DNA of 64,000 nucleotides, taken from positions 310,001 to 374,000 of the forward strand of contig CAWJFY010000009.1 of NCBI GenBank assembly GCA_963842295.1, read 5' to 3'. Below, piece after piece: positions 25,682 to 34,802 of the stretch. The translations under genes were made by a program, and so were the position numbers. The stretch comes from JAJNBA01 sp963842295. GTDB lineage: Bacteria > Actinomycetota > UBA4738 > HRBIN12. Numbering within the stretch: the stretch's first letter is position 1; each line of letters opens with the position of its first letter. The notes beneath the pieces are model-generated. The model saw only the letters and a list, made by a program, of their open reading frames with translations. It ran no database searches and was not told the DNA's origin.

Positions 25682-26121
25682 GCCCCCGCTTCGATCTGGC
25701 GCTTCTGTCCCAGGGTCCCGTGACGGATCCCGAGCTGCGCCCCACCGACGGCGTTCAGCCCGGCGGCCACGACACGTCCGAGCGGCCCGCGGAAGGTGTA
25801 GGAGACCTCGTGACGGAGCACGCTTCGGTCCCGAGGCAGCCTGCCGACCGAGGTGTCGATCGTCGCATCGAGCGGACCGCGCAGCCGGATCGTCGCGTGG
25901 GACGGAGCCTCCCATCGGAGGATCTCGCCGCGAACCCTGACACGAACGCCCATGAACGACATGACCACCGAGTACGTGGAGCCGACACCGAGTTCCTCGT
26001 CCGGAAGTCGGACACTCACGACATGACGCTCCCAATGAGGGATGTTGCCGGGGTTGCTCACGACCTCCCACACCCGTTCGGGGGGTGCGTCGACCTCGAC
26101 GGAGAACTCTGCGGTGCTCAT
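25678..26121 (-). CDS. SRPBCC-family lipid/polyketide-binding-fold protein
   Basis: 147 residues of the START/Bet v1-like fold: VDAPPERVWEVVSNPGNIPHW at the N terminus, beta strands with SVVMSFMGVRVRVRGEIL, and the long C-terminal helix LGRVVAAGLNAVGG. Such proteins bind hydrophobic ligands or act as cyclases. ATG 26121 overlaps the upstream gene stop (ATGA), so it is translated with the flavin-fold gene. Ligand unknown. Confidence 0.75.
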   Translation of the reverse strand: MSTAEFSVEVDAPPERVWEVVSNPGNIPHWERHVVSVRLPDEELGVGSTYSVVMSFMGVRVRVRGEILRWEAPSHATIRLRGPLDATIDTSVGRLPRDRSVLRHEVSYTFRGPLGRVVAAGLNAVGGAQLGIRHGTLGQKRQIEAGA

Positions 26122-27065
26122 GCGAGGTCGGCGCTTCCGCTGGACCAGCCGCGCCACCACACCAACCGCGTCGGCGCGAGCCGGATCAACGCGTCCGCAT
26201 CGGGGTCGATCTCCCTCGCGAGTGCACGAGCCGTCTTCACGCCGTTGCCGAGCGAGTCGAGCACGTAGATCGACGCCGTGCCTTGCACCATCGCGCCGAC
26301 CATGTCACGAGCGCGCCACGCGGCGGCCTCGTCGACGGTGAGCGCCGCAGGCGTGTCCGGCCCGGCCGCCGCGAGTGCGAGGGTCTCTTCGGGCAGAGCC
26401 GCATAGAGGGCCGGACCATCCACCCGCCATCGCGCCGGCACGACGACCGGCCCGCGCTCACCCACGAGCGTCAGGACGCCGTCGCCACCGGCGCCGAGAG
26501 GACGCCGGACCTCGGGCGGCAGCCCCACGAGGGGATCGTCGGCCTTCGTGGAGCGACGAAACACCTCGTGGGAAGTCGACGCGCCGCCCCAGCGACCTCT
26601 CCCCTCTTGCACGCCGTCCTCGTCCACGAGCGCGGTCCGCTCGAGCTCGATACCGACGAACACCCTCCCGGGTGGCGTCCACGCGAAAGGCACCTGCTTG
26701 GCGTCGAGGGCATACCCCGCGAAGAACCGCGCGTTCTTCTTGCTGAACGCGGCCGTCGCGCGAGCGATCGAGGTCGCCCCCGCCACGGCATCCCCCCAGG
26801 TGTTGCGGTCGAGCGCGTCGTAGAGCTTCGCCTGGCCCGTGAACGAGACCGCCAGCTCGCCGTGGCGGACCACGCCCGCCGCGGAGGGATCTGCCTTCAA
26901 CGATCGCGTCTTCACCGACCGCCTGGAGGTGGTCAACCACAGCCGGCCGCCCGAATACGCGAACACGAGCGGTGTGCAATGCGGACCGCTCGGCGCGGAC
27001 GTGGCCACGTGACAGAACTGGCCCTGCTCCAGCACCGATTGAACGGCCGTCGAGAGGAAGCTCAC
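26118..27065 (-). CDS. Pyridoxamine-phosphate-oxidase-fold (flavin split barrel) protein
   Basis: 315 residues. The N-terminal 130 match the FMN/F420 split-barrel fold (QFCHVATSAPSGPHCTPLVF, then RLWLTTSRRSVKTRSLKADP). The C-terminal half (RGPVVVPARWRVDGPALYAA onwards) may be a second barrel. Likely a flavin or F420-dependent reductase, or a heme-binding relative. It overlaps the CPBP protease gene by 4 bases at its GTG and the SRPBCC gene at its stop, forming a four-gene overlapping chain. Confidence 0.6.
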   Translation of the reverse strand: MSFLSTAVQSVLEQGQFCHVATSAPSGPHCTPLVFAYSGGRLWLTTSRRSVKTRSLKADPSAAGVVRHGELAVSFTGQAKLYDALDRNTWGDAVAGATSIARATAAFSKKNARFFAGYALDAKQVPFAWTPPGRVFVGIELERTALVDEDGVQEGRGRWGGASTSHEVFRRSTKADDPLVGLPPEVRRPLGAGGDGVLTLVGERGPVVVPARWRVDGPALYAALPEETLALAAAGPDTPAALTVDEAAAWRARDMVGAMVQGTASIYVLDSLGNGVKTARALAREIDPDADALIRLAPTRLVWWRGWSSGSADLA

Positions 27066-27688
27066 GAAGGCACCTTGTCATGGGCGGCCGAGGGGGGCCA
27101 CACGAGCATCAGCCCGGTCCAGACGAGATGGCTCGCGATGGGCGCCAGCAAACCACCACTCCACGCCGCCAGCCCCGTCCACAGCGCGCCGCCCACGGCC
27201 GCGCCGGCGAGCAACGGTGCACTGGACCACGCAGCGCTTACTCCGACGGCCGCCGCCCAGCTCAGGAGGGCGCCCGTGGCCGAGGTGGTCGCTTCGCTGA
27301 GCTGGGGGAGCACGAGGCCCCGCCAGAAGATCTCCTCGCCAGGCACCGCGATCAAGAGCGTGAGAGCGATGGTCGTGAAGACAGTCGTCTCCTTCGAACG
27401 TCGGTAGACGCTTGCGACGGCTCCGCGGACCGAGGGGTTTTGCGCAGCGACGTCGACGACCACCCGGGTCGCGCCGTACAAGATGAGCCCCGACATCACG
27501 CCCACCCCGGAGGCCACCGCGACCTCGGTGTCGCGACAGCAGCTCGGGTCGCCGGCGAGGAGCGAGGCGATCCCGATCACCGCGAAGGTCATCGCGGTCG
27601 CGGGCCAGAACGGGAGCCGGTCGCGCGCGACCAAGCGCCACACGACCACCTGGGCAGCGATGCCGACGGCGATGGCCGCTTCGGTCAT
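27062..27688 (-). CDS. CPBP-family intramembrane metalloprotease
   Basis: 208 residues, mostly membrane helices. The catalytic motif is PGEEIFWRG (EExxxR), and a later SHLVWTGLML supplies the His motif. CPBP (Abi/Rce1-like) proteases cleave within membranes; in bacteria they serve in bacteriocin immunity or protein processing. ATG 27688 shares one base with the stop of the upstream membrane gene, so both are coupled. Confidence 0.8.
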   Translation of the reverse strand: MTEAAIAVGIAAQVVVWRLVARDRLPFWPATAMTFAVIGIASLLAGDPSCCRDTEVAVASGVGVMSGLILYGATRVVVDVAAQNPSVRGAVASVYRRSKETTVFTTIALTLLIAVPGEEIFWRGLVLPQLSEATTSATGALLSWAAAVGVSAAWSSAPLLAGAAVGGALWTGLAAWSGGLLAPIASHLVWTGLMLVWPPSAAHDKVPS

Positions 27689-28500
27689 CAGCCGGGCGCG
27701 ATCGGGCCCCCGCCTGGGGTCCCGAGGAATCGGGTCTTGACCGCCACCTCCGCGGTGAAGGCGGTGACGACCGCCAGGTAGTAGAAGCCCGTGGCCGACT
27801 GCACCGCGGACGCCCGCTCGCCCTTGAGCACGGCCCTGACCATCACGGCGATCAGCGCCGTCGCGACGACCATGCCGAGGGCGATCCACGGCGCCAACGC
27901 ACCGGCCGTGAGCAACGGGTTGATCGACGTCGACGTCTCGACGCCCGAGAAGCCCGCGCTGATCACCGCGGCGGCGGCGGCGACCACCGAGATCAGCAGG
28001 ATCGTCGTCATCCTGTCGATCGGACCACGCGGCAGCTTGCGATCGGTCAGGTACCAGTGGCCGAGGAGCAGACCATCCGTCGCCGAGCCCAGGAGGGCGG
28101 CGCCGGCCGCGAGCTGGAAGAGCGCGAGCGGATACGACTGGCGGCCGGCGCCGCCCATCCACACGAGCACCGCCATCCAAGCCGGCACGCTCAGCAGCCC
28201 GACGACACGGCCGGCCGACTGCTGCCGCGCGAACAGCAGCACCGTCCACAGCAGGGTCGCCCCGCCGGCCACGAGCGTCGTCGCGCGGAGGATCTCTGAC
28301 TCGGCGAACCCGCTGGATCCGATGACGCCGGCCTCGACGGAGAGCCATGTGAACACCGCGAGCACCGTGAGGATGGCGCCGAGAAGCTTGAAGAACCCTC
28401 GCTTGACCTCGGTCCAGAGCGGGCTTACCCACAGGAACAGCGTCGCACCGGCCATCGTCTCGGCGAGGACGAGGGCCATGACGCCCGCGACCCCGGTCAC
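27688..28500 (-). CDS. Polytopic membrane protein of unknown function
   Basis: 270 residues with about eight membrane helices and short polar loops; the central loop LLLGHWYLTDRKLPRGPIDR is the most hydrophilic part, with a His that could be a ligand. The layout loosely recalls DmsC/NrfD-type quinol-facing anchors, but no signature confirms it. First gene of the 28.5-25.7 kb overlapping chain. GTG 28500; a TAGACT box lies 30 nt upstream on the reverse strand. I do not recognise the family. Confidence 0.6.
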   Translation of the reverse strand: MTGVAGVMALVLAETMAGATLFLWVSPLWTEVKRGFFKLLGAILTVLAVFTWLSVEAGVIGSSGFAESEILRATTLVAGGATLLWTVLLFARQQSAGRVVGLLSVPAWMAVLVWMGGAGRQSYPLALFQLAAGAALLGSATDGLLLGHWYLTDRKLPRGPIDRMTTILLISVVAAAAAVISAGFSGVETSTSINPLLTAGALAPWIALGMVVATALIAVMVRAVLKGERASAVQSATGFYYLAVVTAFTAEVAVKTRFLGTPGGGPIAPG

Positions 28501-28562
28501 GCTCCGCCCGCCCGCATCGCGCGGGAGTCTAGCCTCGGTCCCGCGTACGTCCGGTGCACGGG

Positions 28563-28568
28563 TAGGCT
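28563..28568 (+). promoter_or_regulatory. -10 box of a leaderless promoter for the second methyltransferase
   Basis: TAGGCT ends 6 nt before ATG 28575, with no room for a ribosome site. Confidence 0.5.
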
Positions 28569-28574
28569 GCCCCG

Positions 28575-29369
28575 ATGGAGGACTGGCGGTCCTACGACGG
28601 TGTCGCGGAGATCTACGAACGCGTGCACGCGCCCCGGTTCGCAGACGCCGCGCGGGATCTCGTCGCAGCGCTCGGCATCGAGGGAGGCCAGCGCGTGCTC
28701 GACATCGGGACCGGGACCGGCGCCGCTGCGGACGAGATCGCGCGCACCGATGCGAAAGTCGTGGGGGTCGACCGCTCCCTCCGGATGCTCTCGGTCGCGC
28801 ATCGCGAGCGCCCGTCGTTGCCGTTCGTGGCCGCGGACGTCCTCGATCTCCCCTTCCGCGACCGGACGTTCGACGTCGTCGCGGGAAACTTCGTGTTGGC
28901 GCATTTCGCCAAGGTCGAGACCGCGCTGTTCGAACTCACGCGCGTCCTCTCGCGAGGGGGCAGGATCGGCTTCACCACGTGGTCGGACAGCAAGGACGCG
29001 TTCCAGGACACCTGGACCGAGCTCATCGAGACGGTCATCCCTCGAGACATGCTGGCTCCGGCCTACGCGGCGGCCGCCCCGGGCCACGATCGCTTCAAGC
29101 AGCCCCAAGCGATCGAGGAGGCACTGCGCAGGGCCGGCTTCCGGCCCGTGCGGACCGAGCGGAAGCGCTACCAGTGGACCTACCCTCGGGACGACCTCGT
29201 GGAGGGTCTGGGGACCTGGGCGGTGGGGCGCTTCGCCCGCAACATGCTCGGGGAGTCGAGCTGGGCATCGTTCCTCGAACGGGCACGGACGACCTTCGCG
29301 GATCGCTTCCCCGATCCGCTCAACGACTTCCGGGACGTGGTCCTCGCGGTCGGCTCGCTGCCTAGCTGA
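28575..29369 (+). CDS. Class I SAM-dependent methyltransferase (UbiE-like)
   Basis: 264 residues. Motif I is VLDIGTGTGAAADEIA; VVGVDRSLRMLSVA, DVLDLPFRDRTFDVV and LSRGGRIGFTTWSD continue the UbiE/COQ5-like pattern. The C-terminal 110 residues, with RAGFRPVRTERKRYQWTYP, form a substrate cap. Target unknown. Its TGA overlaps the restored stop of the convergent PIG-L gene by 8 bases. Confidence 0.83.
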   Translation: MEDWRSYDGVAEIYERVHAPRFADAARDLVAALGIEGGQRVLDIGTGTGAAADEIARTDAKVVGVDRSLRMLSVAHRERPSLPFVAADVLDLPFRDRTFDVVAGNFVLAHFAKVETALFELTRVLSRGGRIGFTTWSDSKDAFQDTWTELIETVIPRDMLAPAYAAAAPGHDRFKQPQAIEEALRRAGFRPVRTERKRYQWTYPRDDLVEGLGTWAVGRFARNMLGESSWASFLERARTTFADRFPDPLNDFRDVVLAVGSLPS

Positions 29370-30083
29370 GATCGAGGACCCGGAACTCCTCGGCGTGCTG
29401 GACGCCGATCTTCTCGCCGGCTGCGACGGCGTCCTCGCGAGGAACTCCTGGAAGTGCCGGATCCCCTCGGAGAGCTGGCTGGCGTGCTTCGCGAGCGCAT
29501 CAACCTTCGTCGAGAAGAACCCGGTGATGTCTTCGACATGGTTCGGCTCGTTCGTCCATCCGAGCCAGAGGTCGTAGACGTCCTGCGTCCGGAGACCCTG
29601 CGCGAGCTGCTCGGGGTAGAAATGAGGGTTGCCGCTTCCCGGGTAGCACGCGTCCAGCGCCACGAAGCCGGACGCGCGATGGTCCGAGTGGTTGTAGTAC
29701 CTGTTCTCGAAGAACACCACGGTCGGGTCGCATGCCACGACGGTCTCGGCGCGAACCTCTCGGATCCGATGCACGACTCCCTCGCGCACCTCCTCCGTAT
29801 TCTCGAGCTCACTGTCCGAGATCGACCCGACCCGGACGCTCGCGAGCCCCAACACCTCGGCGGCTTGCTCGGTCTCCCGGACCCTCGTGGAAGCGAGCTC
29901 GCGTCGGTCCTGCTCGGGGTCCTGCGACCCGCGATCGCCGTTCGTGAGGATCAGCAGATGGACGTCGCGGCCGGCCGTCGCCCACTTCGCGAGCACTCCC
30001 CCGGCGCAGATCTCGGCGTCGTCCGGATGCGCGAACACACCCAGGACCGGTCCGGTCCGCGGCTCCTTGTTCTTCCTCGTCAC
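29362..30083 (-). CDS. PIG-L family N-acetylglucosamine-type deacetylase, apparent frameshift
   Basis: Restored length about 240 residues. The zinc motif is VFAHPDDAEICAGG (HPDD), followed by LTNGDRGSQDPEQDRRELAS and the HSDHRA box with the third ligand. PIG-L enzymes deacetylate GlcNAc conjugates such as mycothiol precursors. After EFLAR the frame shifts: the next frame gives EDAVAAGEKIGVQHAEEFRV and a stop at 29362, the normal family tail, whereas the original frame continues into non-protein sequence. One base appears to be missing near 29436-29442. GTG 30083 overlaps the pepA stop (GTGA). Confidence 0.78.
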
Positions 30084-31549
30084 GCCGCGCGATCGAGCAC
30101 GAAGCGCACGAGTGCTCGCACGGGAACGCCGGTCGCACCTTTCGGCCCCAGGTCGTTGCCCTTCTCGGAGAAGGCCGGACCGGCGATATCCAGGTGCACC
30201 CACGGCACATCGCCCACGAACTCAGCCAGGAACCAAGCTGCGGTGATCGCGCCGCCCCAGCGCTCGCCGATGTTCTTGATGTCGGCGATGTTCGAATCGA
30301 TCAGCCGCCGGTACTCCTTGTGCAGCGGTAGGGGCCAGATCCAGTCGCCGGTCGAACGGCCGGCCTGGACGATCTCGTCGACGAGCGCGTCATCGTTGCC
30401 CATCGCGCCGGTGATGTCGGTGCCGAGCGCGATCATGCACGCGCCGGTGAGCGTCGCCGTGTCCACGATGCACGCCGGCTTCTTCTCTGCGAGCAACGCC
30501 AGGGCGTCGGCGAGGATCAGCCGCCCCTCTGCGTCGGTGTTCAGGACCTCCGATGTCTTCCCGCCGTAATGCTTGATCACATCACCGGGCTTCTGCGCTG
30601 CTCCGCCGGGCATGTTCTCCGCGGAGGGGATCGCAGCGATCACGTTGATCTTCGGCTTCAACCGGGCGATCGCCTTCATCGTCGCGAGGATCGATGCGGC
30701 CCCACCCATGTCGATCTTCATCGTCTCCATGCCCTTCGCATCCTTGATCGACAGGCCGCCCGAGTCGAAGGCAACGCCTTTGCCGGTGAGGGCGATCGGG
30801 GTCGATCCGCCGGCACCTTCGTAGGTCAGCTCGATCAGCCGAGGCGGGTTCACGCTCCCCTGCCCCACCCCGAGGATGCCGCCGAATCCGCGCTTCTTGA
30901 GCTCGGCCTCCGTCCACACCCTGCACGCGAGCCCCTCAGCCTTCGCCATCGCCTGCGCCTCGCGCGCCAGCTGCGCGGGGGGAAGATCGCCGGCCGGCGT
31001 GTTGACGAGATCGCGCGCCCACGCGACCGCGTCCACGATGACCTCGGCGCTACGGATCGCCTTGCGCCCGGCTTTCACATCGCCCTTCGCGCTCCCGACG
31101 ACCGTGACCTTCGACAGGGTCTTGTGCTCGTTCGTGGACTTGTAGCGGTCGAAGCGGTAGCCGCCCAGACCCAGGCCCTCCGCGGCCGCCTGCGCAAGGT
31201 CACCGACATCCCCCTTCACGGCCTGAGGGAAGGTGGTCGCCGCATGCCCGAACCGGCCCACCGACGACGCGACGCGGCCGAGCGCCTTGCGCATCGCGGC
31301 GACGTCGAACTCACTGCGTCCACCGACGCCCAGCAGGAGGACGGCGTTCGCCGCGAACCGGTCTCCATTCCGCTTGGTGACGAGGAGCGATTCGCCCTTC
31401 TTGCCAGTGAGCTTGGCATCGCGATAGGCCTGCTCGAGGCCGGTCTCTTCGACCCCGGGACCGAAGTCCGGGCCTTCGAAGACCGGCAAGATCAATACGC
31501 CCGCCTTCACCGCCACGGGTGCCTCCGTGGAGAACGAGAACGTGGTCAC
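30080..31549 (-). CDS. pepA: Leucyl aminopeptidase (M17)
   Basis: 489 residues, normal for M17. The C-terminal catalytic domain has the signature NTDAEGRLILADAL; metal and catalytic lysines lie in IALTGKGVAFDSGGLSIK and KIDMGGAA. It releases N-terminal residues from peptides in the cytosol as a hexamer. GTG 31549 is preceded by a perfect AAGGAGG 9 nt upstream, so the upstream ATG at 31570 is not used. The deacetylase gene follows with a 4-base overlap. Confidence 0.93.
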   Translation of the reverse strand: MTTFSFSTEAPVAVKAGVLILPVFEGPDFGPGVEETGLEQAYRDAKLTGKKGESLLVTKRNGDRFAANAVLLLGVGGRSEFDVAAMRKALGRVASSVGRFGHAATTFPQAVKGDVGDLAQAAAEGLGLGGYRFDRYKSTNEHKTLSKVTVVGSAKGDVKAGRKAIRSAEVIVDAVAWARDLVNTPAGDLPPAQLAREAQAMAKAEGLACRVWTEAELKKRGFGGILGVGQGSVNPPRLIELTYEGAGGSTPIALTGKGVAFDSGGLSIKDAKGMETMKIDMGGAASILATMKAIARLKPKINVIAAIPSAENMPGGAAQKPGDVIKHYGGKTSEVLNTDAEGRLILADALALLAEKKPACIVDTATLTGACMIALGTDITGAMGNDDALVDEIVQAGRSTGDWIWPLPLHKEYRRLIDSNIADIKNIGERWGGAITAAWFLAEFVGDVPWVHLDIAGPAFSEKGNDLGPKGATGVPVRALVRFVLDRAA

Positions 31550-31629
31550 AACGCGCAACCTCCTTGGCATCCTCGGAACAGGCAGAACGGAGGGGCAGTG
31601 TAGCCATCCGATGCATCGAGGGACACCGG

Positions 31630-31635
31630 TACCCT
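31630..31635 (+). promoter_or_regulatory. -10 box of a leaderless promoter for the small cupin
   Basis: TACCCT ends 7 nt before GTG 31643. Confidence 0.4.
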
Positions 31636-31642
31636 TGCGTTC

Positions 31643-31966
31643 GTGAAAACGCTCGACATCCGCGACCTCGTCCGCTTCTCCGACGACGAGCCGCGCCGGC
31701 GGACGCTGATCGAGGGCGAACGATTGTGGTCGGAGATCATCTGCCTGCAGGGGGCGCAGGGCGTCGGTCCGATCCGAGACGACGGCGCGGACGGTGTCGT
31801 CGTCGTGCTCGCGGGCGAGGTCGCCACGCAGGTCGGGAAGGGCCGGGCTCGGATGAAGCAGTGGGAGACGGTCGAGGTGCCCGCGGGTCTGGAGCTGACC
31901 GTGCGGAACGCATCAGATGAGCCTGCCGTGGTGCTGCTGGTCGTCGCTCCACCGCCATCCGGCTGA
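31643..31966 (+). CDS. Small cupin-domain protein
   Basis: 107 residues folding as one cupin barrel: GERLWSEIICLQGAQGVGPI, then DGVVVVLAGEVATQVGKGRA and WETVEVPAGLELTVRNASDE. The usual His metal ligands of cupin motif 1 are absent, so catalysis is doubtful and a binding role is more likely. It lies 47 bases before hutI on the same strand, but hutI has its own -10 box. Confidence 0.72.
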   Translation: MKTLDIRDLVRFSDDEPRRRTLIEGERLWSEIICLQGAQGVGPIRDDGADGVVVVLAGEVATQVGKGRARMKQWETVEVPAGLELTVRNASDEPAVVLLVVAPPPSG

Positions 31967-32001
31967 TGCGGCCGGGCCGGCATCGTTCAGGGACCCGCCG
32001 T

Positions 32002-32007
32002 TAGTCT
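32002..32007 (+). promoter_or_regulatory. -10 box of a leaderless promoter for hutI
   Basis: TAGTCT ends 6 nt before ATG 32014. Confidence 0.5.
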
Positions 32008-32013
32008 TCCGCC

Positions 32014-33234
32014 ATGGCGCAGGGAGCGGTGGTGGCGGCGACGCTCGCGACCGCCCGCGGACCGCTTCCCGCGAGAGGCGTCGCCGCCACCGCCGAGGTG
32101 ATCTCGCCCGGCGGTGTTGCGTGGGACGCCGACGGCACGATCGTCTTCGCGGGGCCCGCAGCGGAGCTCCCGTGGGAGCCGGTCTCCCTCGGGAGGGTCG
32201 ACGAGGGCACGATCGTCCCCGGGTTCGTCGACTGCCACGTGCATCTGCCGTTCGTCGGATGGCGCGCGGACGAGTTCGAGGCTCGCCTCGCCGGCGTCAC
32301 GTACCGGGATCTCCACGACCGGGAAGGCGGCATCTTCCGCTCGGCGAGGATGCTCGCCGAAGCGGGCGACGGCGAGGTGCTCGCGTTCTCGAAGGCGCTG
32401 GCGCAAGAGATGGCGGCGCACGGCACCACGGCGATGGAGCTGAAGAGCGGGTACGGCCTCTCGGTCGAGGGCGAGCTGCGGCAGCTGCGGCTCGCGAGGC
32501 GGCTGGCCGAGGGGGTGTCGCAAACATGCACGGTGACGCTGCTCGCGTGCCACGCGATCCCCGATGGATGGTCACGCGAGGAGTGGGTCTCGGCGGCATG
32601 CGAGGAGCTCATCCCCGCGGCCGCGACGGAGGGGCTGGCGGACGCCGTCGACATCTACGTCGAGGACATCGCGTTCTCGCTCGGCGACCTGGAACGCGTG
32701 GCGGCGGCGGCCTCGACCGGGGGGCTGCCGCTGCGGGTGCACGCGGACCAACTGGGGCCGAGCGGGGCGGCCGAGGCCGCCGCCGCGCTGGGGGCGCGGA
32801 GCGCCGACCATCTGAACCACGTGAGCGACATGGGGATCGCAGCGCTCGGTGGCGGCGAGACCGCGGCCGTATTGCTGCCGACCTCGACCTTCACCCTCAG
32901 GGCGGCGCCGGCGCCCGTCGCTGCGCTCCGCGACGCCGGCGCCGCCCTCGCGATCGCCACCGACCTCAATCCGGGGACCTCGCCGGTCAGCTCGATGCCG
33001 GAGACGGTGGCGATGGCCTGCTCGCTGTACGGGATGACGCCGCTCTCGGCCCTCACGGCCGCCACGGCGAACCCCGCGTGGGTGCTGGGCCTCGCCGATC
33101 GGGTCGGCACATTGGAGTCGGGTAAGCGAGCAGACCTCGTGCTCCTGGACGGCCCTTCGTTCGCCCAGGTGCCGTATCGCCCGGGGCACAACCCCGTCGT
33201 CACCACGGTGATCGGCGGCGAGCTGTTGGCCTGA
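32014..33234 (+). CDS. hutI: Imidazolonepropionase
   Basis: 406 residues of the amidohydrolase superfamily, third step of histidine breakdown (4-imidazolone-5-propanoate to N-formimino-glutamate). The metal site is DCHVHLPFVG, HADQLGPSG and ATDLNPGTSP; the family-specific MELKSGYGL loop is present. Its 3' end faces hutH, with 5 bases between the stops. hutU lies 22 kb away, and no formiminoglutamase gene is in the window. Confidence 0.9.
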   Translation: MAQGAVVAATLATARGPLPARGVAATAEVISPGGVAWDADGTIVFAGPAAELPWEPVSLGRVDEGTIVPGFVDCHVHLPFVGWRADEFEARLAGVTYRDLHDREGGIFRSARMLAEAGDGEVLAFSKALAQEMAAHGTTAMELKSGYGLSVEGELRQLRLARRLAEGVSQTCTVTLLACHAIPDGWSREEWVSAACEELIPAAATEGLADAVDIYVEDIAFSLGDLERVAAAASTGGLPLRVHADQLGPSGAAEAAAALGARSADHLNHVSDMGIAALGGGETAAVLLPTSTFTLRAAPAPVAALRDAGAALAIATDLNPGTSPVSSMPETVAMACSLYGMTPLSALTAATANPAWVLGLADRVGTLESGKRADLVLLDGPSFAQVPYRPGHNPVVTTVIGGELLA

Positions 33235-33239
33235 GGCGC

Positions 33240-34766
33240 CTAGCCGAGCGGCCCTGTCACCGCCTCGGCCGCGGCCACAAGCTCGCCCGACCGGACGAGC
33301 CGAAGAGCCTGGGCGATGTCCGGACCGAACTCGCGGTCCGCCTCGAAGAACGGCACGGCCTCGCGCAGTGTCTGCTTCACGGATCGCGTCGCAGCCCCCG
33401 GCTCGAGCGGCGACCTCAGATCAAGCGCCTGCGCCGCGCCGAGGGCTTCGAGCGCGATGACCGTCTCCGCGTTCGACCCGATCTCCCTGGCGTGTCGAGC
33501 CGCGATCATCCCCATCGAGACATGATCCTCCTGCCCGGCCGAGGAAGGGATCGAATCGACGGAGGCGGGATGGGCGAGCGACTTCGACTCCGACACGAGC
33601 GACGCCGCCGTGTACTGCACGAGCATGAAGCCGCTGTTCAGGCCGCTCTCGGGAACCAGGAACGGTGGAAGACCGTTCGAGAGCGCCGGGTCCAGCAGGC
33701 GGTAGAGGCGGCGCTCGCTGATGCTGGCCATCCCAACCGTGGCAGCTGCGAGGAGATCCATCGCGACCGCGACGGGCTGACCGTGGAAGTTCCCCCCCGA
33801 CACGATGTCGCCGTCGGCCGACAGCACGATCGGGTTATCCGAGACCGCGTTCAGCTCGATCTCGAGGACACCACGCGCGAATCCGAGCGCGTCGCGCGTG
33901 GCGCCGTGCACCTGCGGCGCGCATCGCAGGGAGTACGCGTCTTGCACGAGATGCTCGCTGTCACGATGGGAGGCCAGGATCGGCGAGCCGTCGAGGAGCC
34001 GACGGAGGTTGGACGCGCTCGCTGCCTGGCCGGGATGCGGCCGCAGGCGCTGGAGTCGATCGTCGAACGGCGCGTCCGTGCCCAGGGCGGCTTCGATCGT
34101 CATCGCCGCAACCACATCCGCGGTACGGGCCAGCATCGACAGCCTCTCGGCCGCGAGGACCCCGATCGCCAGCATCCCCTGCGTCCCGTTCACGAGGGCG
34201 AGCCCTTCCTTCGCTTCCAACGTGAGAGGAGCAAGCCCGGCACGCTGCATCGCTCCCGCCGCGGGCTCGGTGCCGACATCCGTCAGCACATCGCCCGCGC
34301 CGATCGTCGGCAGGGCGAGGTTGGCGAGCGGCGCCAGGTCCCCCGATGCGCCGAGCGACCCCTGCTCCGGCACCGCGGGGATCACGTCTGCGTTCAGCAT
34401 CTGCACCATGAGATCCACGAGCTCGGCTCGAACGCCCGAGTGGCCCAACGCCAGGACGTGGGCGCGGAGGAGCAGCATCGCGCGTCCCTCGGGACGTGAG
34501 AGCGGAGGTCCGACCGCGGTCGCATGGGAGCGAACGATCCCGTGTTGCAGATCCGACGCCTGGGCGGGATCGATCCGCACGTTGGCGAGCGCGCCGAACC
34601 CCGTCGTGACCCCGTACACGACCTCGCCCGAGGCAACGGCATCCTCGACGACGCGACGCGCGGCGGCGACCCGCTCTCGGGCATCCGCCGAGAAGGACAC
34701 ATCGGCGCCCGCCGCGACCGCGGCGACGTCGGTGAGCGTGAGTGTCTCCCCGATCGCGACCGTCAC
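33240..34766 (-). CDS. hutH: Histidine ammonia-lyase
   Basis: 508 residues, usual length. The Ala-Ser-Gly triad that cyclises to the MIO electrophile is in GSLGASGDLAPLANLALP; the active-site Tyr lies in VYGVTTGFGALANV, and the QDAYSLRCAPQVHGATRD motif is typical of HAL. It converts histidine to urocanate and ammonia. GTG 34766. The XRE-cupin regulator ends 36 bases upstream on the same strand, so the two may share a transcript. Confidence 0.93.
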   Translation of the reverse strand: MTVAIGETLTLTDVAAVAAGADVSFSADARERVAAARRVVEDAVASGEVVYGVTTGFGALANVRIDPAQASDLQHGIVRSHATAVGPPLSRPEGRAMLLLRAHVLALGHSGVRAELVDLMVQMLNADVIPAVPEQGSLGASGDLAPLANLALPTIGAGDVLTDVGTEPAAGAMQRAGLAPLTLEAKEGLALVNGTQGMLAIGVLAAERLSMLARTADVVAAMTIEAALGTDAPFDDRLQRLRPHPGQAASASNLRRLLDGSPILASHRDSEHLVQDAYSLRCAPQVHGATRDALGFARGVLEIELNAVSDNPIVLSADGDIVSGGNFHGQPVAVAMDLLAAATVGMASISERRLYRLLDPALSNGLPPFLVPESGLNSGFMLVQYTAASLVSESKSLAHPASVDSIPSSAGQEDHVSMGMIAARHAREIGSNAETVIALEALGAAQALDLRSPLEPGAATRSVKQTLREAVPFFEADREFGPDIAQALRLVRSGELVAAAEAVTGPLG

Positions 34767-34802
34767 GGCTGCGAAGGCTACTACCGACCGCGAAGCAACT
34801 GA

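Noticed and set aside
24001..26268. 755-codon forward open frame
   Set aside because: Antisense to lgt and PAP2, Arg/Asp/Pro-rich without motifs; the genes it covers are well supported.
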